A program made the translations under genes and the position numbers. DNA of 64,000 nt, from positions 12,449,350-12,513,349 of the forward strand of contig OZ038498.1 of the NCBI GenBank assembly GCA_964036315.1, in the 5' to 3' direction. Source of the stretch: Acanthosepion esculentum. Its lineage: Eukaryota > Mollusca > Cephalopoda > Sepiida > Sepiidae. Position 1 is the stretch's first letter, and every line of letters begins with the position of its first letter. Below, in pieces: positions 55,391-64,000 of the stretch. The notes beneath the pieces were generated by a model. The model was not told the origin of the DNA. It ran no database searches and worked only from the letters and a program-made list of their open reading frames with translations.

Positions 55391-56780
55391 AAAGAAATTA
55401 AGTATTTTATTAATCCTTCGAATTGGTATATGCAATGTCTAAAGGTATATTAACAATCCTTTTTTTGTTGATGAGGGATTTTCAAATCAGTTTCTTTTAT
55501 TCCGAATGTGTTGTCTAACGCAAAAAAGCCCGTTAAATTAAAAATAATTTCTTCAAAGTGTTAATGGTCCAAAAGTCTTCGACATAATAATACATTTATG
55601 CAACTGATTTAATATTAATTTTATTCATTGTTTAAAATTCTTCATTGATGCTGTTGTAAATATGTTTATACTTGAAACTTATTCTGTATTGTTAAAGTAA
55701 AGTTCGATTTTTTCTTCAAATCATAGCAAACATCGTCCCATTTATTACTTATTCCTCCTTTATTTTTGATTATTTATTTTTATAATTTTAATTTTATGAT
55801 TTTATAATGTTATTATTTACTTTTTATAATGTTTAATTTCTTTTATTTTGTAGGAAATGCAAGTAAACAAATATTTATATTTTTACGGAAAAATTGTCTA
55901 TTAAGTTTTCTTTATAAAATTTCAAAGTGGTAAAAGATTTTTTTTTCTTTTGCTTGTATATGAACCAAAAAGAAAGTCGGATTTAATTGACACATCATTC
56001 AGCGTATGTCACTTTAAATTGTGAATGAGTAACGCATCATGGATTCTGAAGGAATTGAAACATTTAACTCACCTGTAATATGAGTTTAGGTCAATACTCA
56101 TAACAGAAATCAAAGAAGTATTAACACGAGTTTTAGTGTGTGATATCTCATACAACACAAAATAAGGAAGCGCTATGATAGTAAAAAGATTGGGTTTTTG
56201 CAAACGTGTAGAGAGAAATCTGCTTATAAAACTGACATTTTAAATCTTTTTTGTCTGTGTGCGCATACTGAGTTTATAATATGATAGGCACTATCTTATT
56301 TTAAGCTACATATCAGAATAATTGGATACTGAAAAATTCACTGTCTTTAAAAAGGTCTCACAACGTAAATATTTGCATGAAACAAGTGGCTGATCGAGAA
56401 ATTATTACCTAATGTTCAAATCGTAACCAAATATCTTTTAAGAATACGTTTAAAATATTTGTTTAATAATCAAGGCTGACAAAATAAAGGATTTCCCTTT
56501 CAACGAACTAAATTCTTCAGAAAATCGATGTGTTTAGATGTTCGTTAATTGCTAAATAGGCTGGTAAGAACTTGTTTTGGACCAAAATTCGAAAAACGTC
56601 TATTTTATTTCAGAAGAACGGGTTTGGTAATAATCGCGATAAAATTAGCGACTTAACTGTTTTTAACTTACGTCATATCTTTTGTTCGATTAGTTTTCTT
56701 TTTTGCTAATTAATAAATTTATACCCACTTTTCAGTTCGGTGTAACTTCTCAACTCTCCCATGAATCACACAAACACACA
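55391..56780. other. AT-rich intergenic DNA
   Basis: No gene or shared repeat recognised in about 1.4 kb. Confidence 0.4.
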
Positions 56781-56784
56781 CACA

Positions 56785-56785
<1 letters not shown>

Positions 56786-56852
<67 letters not shown>
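56786..56852. repeat. (TA)n microsatellite
   Basis: About 33 TA units, preceded by a short (CA)n. Confidence 0.95.
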
Positions 56853-56856
<4 letters not shown>

Positions 56857-57300
56857 GTAAATGTTGTTAATACTGTTTATTATAAACAGAACATTTACTT
56901 AAATATTTGTATCTATAAAAAGAACGTATAAACATAAAATATGTCTTTAAATAATTGTCGGACGTTCTCCATTTGTTTACATTTGGATACGCATCGAGCA
57001 GATATGAATGTACGAGAGAAAACCATGGAGATTTGTAGTTTAAAAACTGTAAAATCGGCCCTGCTAACCGAAACGCTCATCTGTGGCTCAATCGGTAAAA
57101 ACAGATCAGGCTATATGACGGTTCCGTATAGGATACAGGTTCGATTCCTGTTGGAGGACGTATATTTTCTATGGAGGTTTCTCGGATATTCAGGCCGGTA
57201 AATGTTGTTTACTACTGTTTATTATAAACAGAGCATTTACTTAAATATTTGTATCTATAAAAAGAATGTATAAACATAAAAATGTCTTTAAACATATCCA
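56853..57300. repeat. Duplicated 105-bp segment flanking a SINE
   Basis: The segments 56853-56955 and about 57196-57297 are direct repeats (CCGGTAAATGTTGTT...ACTGTTTATTATAAACAG...ATAAACATAAAA). Each contains a hairpin formed by GTAAATGTT/AACATTTAC and CTGTTTATTATAAACAG. This may be two overlapping insertions or LTR-like ends of a short element with a tRNA-like centre. Confidence 0.78.
57070..57165 (+). mobile_element. tRNA-derived SINE head
   Basis: A box TGGCTCAATCGG (57083-57094), B box GGTTCGATTCC (57138-57148) and a perfect 5-bp T stem ACAGG/CCTGT (57135-57139 and 57147-57151) with loop TTCGATT. The acceptor arm does not pair well (TCATCTG against TGGAGGA) and the anticodon arm is not regular, so this is a Pol III promoter relic and not a tRNA gene. 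Confidence 0.65.
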
Positions 57301-57427
57301 AATGTGAAAGAACGAAAAGAATATAAATTCAAACGTTCATAACATTAATTTAAAAAAGGGGCTCAATACAAGAGCAGAGCAATAGTTATTTATTATAAAC
57401 TGTTACATTGGAACATGCAAGTTACCA

Positions 57428-57545
57428 CGACAAAAATACGTATTTGTTTCGATGTCTCATTTATGTTAACTACCTGATGAGATGTCTAAATTAGACATCG
57501 AAACAAATATGCATTTTAGTTGCGAGGGATGAATGAATTTTCGTC
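57428..57545. repeat. Palindrome carrying a hammerhead core
   Basis: ACCACGACAAAAATACGTAT...TTTCGATGTCT (57424-57456) pairs with AGACATCGAAACAAATATGC...TTGCGAGG (57493-57528). A spacer holds the CTGATGA core. Confidence 0.8.
57465..57520 (+). ncRNA. Hammerhead-like motif with consensus core
   Basis: CTGATGA (57474-57480) is the exact consensus. Stem II is GATGTCT/AGACATC (7 bp, extendable to 9), followed by GAAA (57500-57503). A possible stem III pairs AAAT with ATTT (57505-57516). Stem I is weak, at two or three pairs. The longer palindrome offers a competing fold, so activity is uncertain. Confidence 0.5.
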
Positions 57546-58462
57546 TAAATTTATGCAAAAATGAAAATAACACTGACATCTCATTTTAGCAGATATATTT
57601 ACCAAAATCACACAAAAATATCTTGAAATACTAAATAATAAATTTGTTCAATAAAATCGACATCGTCTTCAACCAAAGCCTCAAGTTGACTTCAAAATCT
57701 CCTGCATCTCTTCTGGGCGGTCTCCTTGTTTAAGTTGGTGAATGCTGTCATAATCCTTACCTTCAGTTCTATTGAAATTATTACGGAGTCGCTAACTGGG
57801 TGCCCTGTGATTGGATGAAAAACAACCAATCACAGGCGACCATTTTAGATTTTCACCAAACCCCCACGAGAGCGGATTTTACGAACTCTCTTCCTCTTTA
57901 GCTTGTCGGGACCCTCAGAGACAACACGTTCCCCGTCTGCACTCTCCGTCATCTAAACACCAGGACACGTGTGAGGATTTAGACAGCAACTGAAGCTCAG
58001 AAGTCAAGGCTCAATTTCTTCAAACGACACAGGAAAAGTAAAACTGTTAAAAGGACGCATCTTTCAGATAAGTTCCGCAAACCCGACTATTTGCAAGAAA
58101 CTTTCCTCTCTTTTTCTACAAATACAAGTTTTTTTAAACATTTTTATCTGTGTTTGTGTTCATTTCTTCTTGCCGGCGTCACAATATTTTTGTTACCAAA
58201 TATAATTGGGAAAATCTTAATAATTTGCAAGCAGTTGAAACTAGCGTTTTACGCTAAGAAAGTAAGAACCACGTGAAATAATTTAACACAAAATAGATTT
58301 GTGTAAATTAATATCAAAACGTGACGTCACTTGAGGAAAGGGTATACGCGCCCAATCCCATTTTGGTGTTTACTACTAGGATTTGTGGGCGTCAAGTTTT
58401 GTCCATCCTTTTTCATTTCCTTTGTTCTTAATTTGTTTGTGTAGATATCGTTCGCTCAGCAG
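57546..58462. other. Leader of the BEL/Pao remnant or intergenic DNA
   Basis: A hairpin CCTGTGATTGG/CCAATCACAGG lies at 57806-57839. No LTR pair is visible, because the 3' side of the BEL element is lost. Some of this may be 5' LTR and leader, but I cannot show it. Confidence 0.35.
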
Positions 58463-59400
58463 GATGAATGACTTTAAGCAGATTAAGGGTGTTAGAGCCT
58501 TAATTTTTAATAGGGATTCCTTTAAAAGGAAAATAACTTCTGCCGTTGAATTAATGCCAGCAGAAGCATCCTTAAATAAGACTTGTTTTAAAAAACAAGA
58601 AAGCCTTATAAATAAATGGTTGACAGATGTCGACGGAATTAACACAAAAATAAGTGAAGCTTGTGAAAAAGCCGATATTAATTTAGAAAAAAGCGGTATG
58701 TTGGAAGACGAACAGTTAGGGGCGGAGTTCGTTTACAACATATTTAAAAGGCTCACGGGACTGGAAGAGAATATCTCTAGTTCCAATACAGAATCCGTCC
58801 CAGTTCAAAATCCACAAGTGCCACTCACAACCTCGTGCGTTTCAGCCCCAAAGTTGCAGTGTGTTAAATTCAGTGGAATACAAGCCGGTAAATTTGAATT
58901 TAAAAATTTCCTGGTTCAATTTGAAAACTGTGTGGACGCTGTCCACTGAAGAAAAAGCCAAGCTGTCGCTTTTTAAAAGTTTTTTTTAACTGCCTACGCG
59001 TCTCAGTTAGTGTCTCATCTTTCGTTAGAAGATGAAAATCTTGAAGTGGCCATCAATTTGTTGAGAAAGGAATTTTTGGATATTCCTCTCATTATTGATG
59101 AAATTTTTAAACAATTGCTGAGCAGTACCCCTAAATATGACCCAGAGTTTGTCAATATAAAAAGTTTTTTGTCAGAAATTAAAGCTGACCTATCCGAATT
59201 AAAAACCTCGTATAATTTGGATTTTTTGAAGAAAACACTCCAGGCTATGAACTAATCAGCCATATAATATTTTCAAAATTACCCTCAAATCTTCAAAAAG
59301 AATTAATCCGGAATATTGACAGTAACTACCCAAAAATCAATCAGATTTTTGATAGTTATAACGAGGTTATAAAAACCTTAATTAAAACAGGTTTTTAAAA
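58463..59400 (+). pseudogene. BEL/Pao retrotransposon gag region, broken
   Basis: The first frame from the ATG at 58463 has an N-terminal coiled-coil-like part (MNDFKQIKGVRALIFNRDSF...ADINLEKSG), then LQCVKFSGIQAGKFEFKNFL and QFENCVDAVH. That is the start of the DUF1759-like capsid region of BEL elements. A frameshift at about 58947 moves the reading to LSTEEKAKLSLFKSF, then ASQLVSHLSLEDENLEVAIN and LLRKEFLDIP in the 59010-59255 frame. Another shift follows at about 59250 before ISHIIFSKLPSNLQKELIRN. At least two frameshifts and several stops are present, so no product is expected. Confidence 0.85.
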
Positions 59401-59865
59401 AATCCTAATTCCCACCAAGACAATTTCAAGTCGCGGGAAGGGTATTATACTAAGAACAACAACGCAAAGAAAAATATTCCCACATTGGAAAACTTTGCAA
59501 TAAAATCTAGCAAAATTACTAGACATTGTAGATTTTGCAACATCAACGGGCACACCATGAACCATTGTTCAAAATATTCCTCCCTTGAGTCGAGACGTTC
59601 TAGGTGTAGGGAGATGGGCTTGTGCTCTTTTTGTACAAGTGCTAGTCATAGAACGGAAGATTGCTATGGCAAAGCAAATAAATTACCTCGAAAATGTGCA
59701 AATTGCAAATCCCGAGGCCATGTTACCCCCCTTTGTGATGAAGCAGATAAGAGTGGAAACACTTCATCTGCTTCCACGCACGTGTGTACCAACACTGGCA
59801 CACAGGAGCAGCCTTATATTTTACCGATAGTGGCAATTACTGTTTCTAAAGGGAAACGTAAATAA
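59401..59865 (+). pseudogene. BEL/Pao zinc-knuckle region
   Basis: A frame of 126 codons has three cysteine-rich knuckles in order: CRFCNINGHTMNHC, CSFCTSASHRTEDC and CANCKSRGHVTPLC. Each is CX2C with a following H and C, typical of BEL gag/pol junctions. It ends ILPIVAITVSKGKRK and a stop at 59863, just before the protease. The N-terminal frame boundary is not certain because upstream sequence is broken. Confidence 0.85.
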
Positions 59866-59868
59866 AAA

Positions 59869-60430
59869 TTGAACTGCCTCTTTGATACAGGCAGTCAAAG
59901 GACTTATTTCTCTAGGCAAGTTATTGAAAAATTAGGGCGCTATAGATCTTTCCTCACTCCAGTGGAATACGACGTAAAAACCTTTTTAGGGTCTGAAAAG
60001 AAAAAATTAAACCAAGTTGTAGTGGAGATTGAAGTAAATAAGGGTAATTCCTTGCACCTACCTGTTCTTATCGATGATGAATTCGATATGAACTTAAGAT
60101 TCGATAACTTTAAATCTGTTAAGAATAATTTACTTAAATTAAATTAAAAACTAGCCTTTTTGCACGGAAAAAATGATATTAGGGTTCACGGTCTTTTAGG
60201 CATCGATGTAATTCAATTTATGAAGAACATCAAAATGGTGGATTGCATGAAGGGCTCTGCTTGAGAGTTTCCTACAGGCATTTCTCCGTTAGGCAACTGC
60301 CAAAATGTTTTATATGAAAATCCAACTACCCCTAAAAAAGTACAGAGTAGAGATTTTCAACACAATTATCATGCAATAGTGCCTAAATATCCGTAATAAT
60401 TCCAATAGTTCATCTTTGGTATTACACATC
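59869..60430 (+). pseudogene. BEL/Pao aspartic protease region, truncated
   Basis: MNCLFDTGSQRTYFSRQVIE (59869 on) contains the DTGS active-site motif of the DUF1758-like protease. It is followed by YDVKTFLGSEKKKLNQVVVE and NLRFDNFK. After a stop at 60145, homology continues (HGLLGIDVIQFMKNIKMVDC) with further stops and P-GISPLGNCQNVLYENPT to about 60350. The RT, RNase H and integrase are absent, so the copy is 3'-truncated. The element and the mariner remnant at 60440 abut. Confidence 0.83.
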
Positions 60431-60439
60431 ATGATCAAG

Positions 60440-60862
60440 GAGTTGCTGTTTGGGGATTTAGGTGAGCAGATGTAAGGAGTGACGTGGACGTAGAAATTGT
60501 TTAACAGCCATGTTTGGATTCTTCTGCTTGTGTGACATGGTACAGAGTCCTATTGTCAGAGTCCTGTTCTTCCAGTAGCTACACTCTTCCAGCACTATCT
60601 CTTCAGAAAACTTGCTGTTGGCTTCCGTATTGTGTCTGAATCCCTGTAGGAAGAGGAATAACATCGCTATCATTAGTGATCATTCTAGACACTATGATGT
60701 TGACTGGACATATCATCTAACTCTTTCCGAATCCTCTGTACTGTACCCAGATTGACACCCGAACACTCTGAAATGTTCGTATTGGAGTTTTCAGTGCGAA
60801 TGCCAAGCAGTACGGAATTCCGTTTCCAAATGTATGGCGGAGTGAATAGCGCCATGGTTCTC
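60440..60862 (-). pseudogene. Mariner-type transposase, N-terminus and DDE piece, dead
   Basis: The minus-strand ATG lies near 60856. Residues 1-50 include VLLGIRTENSNTNISECSGV and LGTVQRIRKELDD, a helix-turn-helix DNA-binding domain. After several stops and a large deletion, the reading holds GRTGL, DSVPCHTSRRIQTWLLNNFY and TPYICSPKSPNSN, i.e. the second catalytic Asp followed by WPPxSPDxN, in which the third acid is changed (SPNSN). Part of the catalytic domain, including the first Asp, and the C-terminus are missing. The element end toward higher coordinates is overrun by the 65-bp satellite about 30 bp before the ATG. Confidence 0.75.
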
Positions 60863-60884
60863 TTTTTCTAACGGTGCCCAACTT

Positions 60885-61932
60885 ATCCTACTATACTGTG
60901 CAGTCGACAAAATCAAAAACTAACAAGGCGCATGCGCAAAATTAAAAATATCCTTGTATACTGTGCAGTCGACAAAATCAAAATCTAACAAGGCGCATGC
61001 GCAAAATTAAAAATATCCTTGTATACTGTGCAGTCGACAAAATCAAAAACTAACAAGGCGCATGCGCAAAATTAAAAATATCCTAGTATACTGTGCAGTC
61101 GACAAAATCAAAAACTAACAAGGCACATGCGCAAAATTAAAAATATCCTTGTATACTGTGCAGTCGACAAAATCAAAAACTAACAAGGCGCATGCGCGAA
61201 ATTAAAAATATCCTAGTATACTGTGCAGTCGACAAAATCAAAAACTAACAAGGCGCATGCGCAAAATTAAAAATATCCTAGTATACTGTGCAGTCGCCAA
61301 AATCAAAAACTAACAAGGCGCATGCGCGAAATTAAAAATATCCTAGTATACTGTGCAGTCGCCAAAATCAAAAACTAACAAGGCGCATGAGCGAAATTAA
61401 AAATATCCTAGTATACTGTGCAGTCGCCAAAATCAAAAACTAACAAGGCGCATGCGCGAAATTAAAAATATCCTAGTATACTGTGCAGTCGCCAAAATCA
61501 AAAACTAACAAGGCGCATGAGCGAAATTAAAAATATCCTAGTATACTGTGCAGTCGCCAAAATCAAAAACTAACAAGGCGCAGGCGCAATATTAATAATA
61601 TCCTACTATACTGTGCAAACAACGAAATCAAAAAGTAAGAAAGGCGCATGCGCAATATTAATAATATCCTGCTATACTGTGCAGTCGACAAAATCAAAAA
61701 CTAACAAGGCGCATGCGCAAAATTATTAATATCCTACTATACTGTGCAGTCGACAAAATCAAAAACTAACAAGGCGCATGCGCAAAATTAATAATATCCT
61801 GCTATACTGTGCAGTCGACAAAATCAAAAACTAACAAGGCGCATGCGCAAAATTAAAAACATCCTAGTATACTGTGCAGTCGACAAAATCAAAAACAAAC
61901 AAGGCGCATGAGCGAAATTAAAAATATACAAA
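60885..61932. repeat. 65-bp satellite, about 16 copies, with GCGCATGCGC palindrome
   Basis: The unit is TACTGTGCAGTCGACAAAAT, CAAAAACTAACAAGGCGCAT, GCGCAAAATTAAAAATATCC, then TTGTA or TAGTA. Successive CAGTCGACAA starts at 60901, 60966 and 61031 give a 65-bp period. Variants GCGCATGAGC, AGTCGCCA and TATTAATAATATCC are grouped in blocks, as expected from local homogenisation. Each unit has a perfect GCGCATGCGC palindrome in most copies, matching the NRF-1 binding consensus. Confidence 0.95.
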
Positions 61933-63424
61933 GACGAAAATACCCATCGCAACCTGTATTCTGCACTGCATTCTAATCTCTTTTAACAAATAAGTGATAT
62001 TGATTTACTTTAACTGAAACTTCATAAAAGCTTCCAAGTTAATTTCCCTTTTATTCATTCTTTTTTAATAATATCTCATTTTTGGAACTTTAATTCTCAT
62101 TCCATTTTTCTTATCTATCTCTTTACATTCAATATGATGGTATTAGATCAACTAAGTGTAGCGATATATTTGTAAGTGAGGGCTTTTGTCTGATTTACAT
62201 ATTGGAAGAAAGAGAATGTCATATAATTCTGCACAAACAGTTATCGATATCATTTTATGAAATATCGTAACAGACATCGGAATACGCTGAATGCAAAGTG
62301 ATTAATATGAAAAACATATTTAATAATATTAAAGTTCTTCAAATAATTTGAAAAAGCCAACTACTTTTGACAATATCAGGCATTTTATGTCAACAAATGT
62401 TTATAAATACTATCAAATAAAATTAATGTTTTTTCTTTCAGGAACTGATGTAATTATAAACCATCCACACCAAATTTTGTGATGTCAGCAACCCCTTTTT
62501 GCCATTTTTGTAACCAATACTCGTTGTCACTTTCGTAATGCTCGTTGTGGTAGAGACTTTGTAATCGCAGATACAACTATAATACGTTGAATAATACTAG
62601 TGTCAGACGCCTTCGAATAACACTCGCACTAGTGGTACTTGCTCGATAATACACCCTCGACAAGTAATCCGTATAATGATCCGAATAGAGAAATAGTATA
62701 GTGAATAGAATAGAGAATAGCGGTCCGTATAGTAACAGAGGATAGACTAGAAATGGAGAACCGTATAGTATAGAGGATAAACTAGAAATAGCAAACCTTT
62801 AGACGTCACGATTTCTTACATATGCGTTTCTTCTATGGTCTCGTGATCCACTTAATTCAATAATGGGGTCGCTTGTGTTTGCTCACTGGCGATCTATGTA
62901 CGAACTCAAGTGTCGGCAGTGACACTTTATTCTTATATAACACCAGCTTAGTACTTTAAATCATAATGTGGCGAATGTTGCACTGTTATTTCGCATTGGT
63001 TTCCTAAAGTAAACTTTGAAGGATTTATTTCTGTGACATGACAATTGTATTGGACAGGAATCGATTCCAGAACATGAGCGTCTTATCATCACTGAAACAT
63101 AAAAACTCGACTACATAAAGTGAGGTGACAATGTCGGAATAAATGAAAAATAAGAATATCTCAGAATAATAGGAAAACGTTAGCAAACAAAATTCAATAA
63201 GAAAACTCTTGTAAAAGGTTTTCACAAATGGATACCATCAAGAAGATATTTGGAAGGCTCCAGAAAATGGAAAATGGAAGACTTAAGAAATTTTGATCAG
63301 ATAACAAGGAAATTGATGAACATGGAAGAAACCTTGCTTTTCAGATATGTCCGTGATAGATTTTAATTAAAAGGAACACGAAAGTTAACTCGTCATTATT
63401 GAACAATGTGGTAAGTTGACAATC
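61933..63424. other. Intergenic, no gene recognised
   Basis: AT-rich. An imperfect direct repeat of CCGTATAGTA-AGAGGATA-ACTAGAAAT occurs at about 62731-62755 and 62762-62790. No coding similarity. Confidence 0.4.
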
Positions 63425-63429
63425 ATTCA

Positions 63430-64000
63430 TTTTTTTTAAGCGTTTCACCCCAAGAAAGGCGGGAAGCCACGAGCACACAAGGGGTTACAGAGAGTTGGAG
63501 CGAGAGCAAACGGGAGTGATAGAGGAAAGGATGAAGAGAAGGAAAGGAGATAGATCAAGGCATCTGGAGACGTCGATTGACATTACATTTGAATAGTTGA
63601 AGATTATAGCTATCAGGGAAACAGTCAAAGGAGAGGGAGTTCCACAGGCGATAAGTGCGAGACATGAAGCTATTGGAGTAGAAGAGACGGTTACATTTAA
63701 CAGTTTCGACAGTGAAAGGGTGAGAGCGGGATGCCAGCCTAGTTGAACGCTTAAATTCATGAAGTCTGGGAACCAGCGAAAGCAGCTCATCGTAGCAGTT
63801 ACCATGAAAGTATTTGTAAAAAAAGACAGAGGGAGGCGACGGCACGTCTGTGAGAGAGCGACTGCAGACGAGATGCCAGATCAGGAACAATTACATTGCA
63901 TATCCGTCTCTGGATTTTTATCAAGGACCTTGAGACAAACAGAAGGGGCGCTCCAGACCATATATGGCAGCAATACTCCATGCAAGGGCGAATGGTTGAT
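63430..64000 (-). pseudogene. LINE RT C-terminus (Jockey/CR1-like), runs off the right edge
   Basis: The minus-strand reading spans at least two frames: MEYCCHIWSGAPLLFVSRSL, IKIQRRICNVIVPDLASRLQ, SLSHRRAVASLCLFLQ, then after a frameshift YFHGNCYDELLSLVPRLHEF, KRSTRLASRSHPFTVETVK, LFYSNSFMSRTYRLWNSLSF and YNLQLFKCNVNRRLQMP, then a stop near 63555. The 3' UTR extends to the A/T tail at about 63430. It is the same family as 27770-28190. The 5' part lies outside the window. Confidence 0.85.

Noticed and set aside
57083..57160. A functional tRNA gene
   Set aside because: The acceptor and anticodon arms do not pair, so only a SINE-type promoter relic is supported.
60885..61932. 65-bp repeats considered as a CRISPR-like array
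   Set aside because: The whole 65-bp unit is conserved, so no variable spacer exists.

Overview
The window looks like repeat-dense, AT-rich nuclear DNA of an invertebrate animal. A lophotrochozoan, most likely a mollusc and plausibly a cephalopod, fits best. This is inferred from the mix of long (TA)n/(CA)n tracts, Penelope-like elements, RT fragments of the type common in mollusc genomes, BEL/Pao and Ty3-type fragments, mariner-type MITEs and hammerhead-like motifs. I see no host protein-coding gene and no intact tRNA, rRNA or CRISPR array. All coding sequence I recognise is broken transposon sequence.

Layout. 1-4.8 kb: a mariner-type MITE, a decayed Penelope-like element (PLE) with GIY-YIG endonuclease on the minus strand, and inverted repeats set in (TA)n. 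4.8-8.6 kb: a 1-kb purine-only minisatellite, a tRNA-like element fused to a hammerhead, a LINE reverse transcriptase C-terminus and a hairpin-rich repeat. 8.6-18.6 kb: mostly anonymous AT-rich DNA with two SINE-like repeat families, a LINE fragment and a snap-back mariner. 18.6-22.1 kb: 29 copies of a 98-bp monomer running into a PLE 3' end. 22.3-27.6 kb: a 0.6-kb duplication, a foldback, tRNA-derived SINEs with an expanded 3' domain, and a palindromic PLE terminal repeat. 27.7-34.9 kb: LINE tails, a TA-embedded hammerhead element, a palindromic MITE, a gag remnant between possible LTRs and a repeat carrying U2 snRNA 5' sequence. 36.4-45.1 kb: LINE RT pieces, a MITE, further TA-embedded elements, a CGTCTC hexamer array and two clusters of PLE-derived monomers. 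46.5-51.9 kb: LINE remnants and two large minisatellites. 52.3-55.4 kb: a Ty3-type integrase remnant, LTR-like repeats and two MITEs. 56.8-64 kb: a duplicated segment carrying a tRNA-derived SINE, a hammerhead-like palindrome, a BEL/Pao gag-protease remnant, a mariner transposase remnant abutting a 65-bp satellite, and a LINE running off the right edge.

The unifying theme is self-cleaving-RNA architecture. At least six short loci of different sequence carry a hammerhead-type core (CUGANGA - stem II - GAAA) with matching stem I and stem III at the expected positions, or part of that layout. They occur in PLE-related, tRNA-headed or TA-embedded repeats. One PLE terminal repeat (tRNA-like head, CTGAAGA...GAAAC motif, 98-bp monomer) recurs at six places and has expanded into satellite-like arrays. 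This composite is the best candidate here for something under-described.
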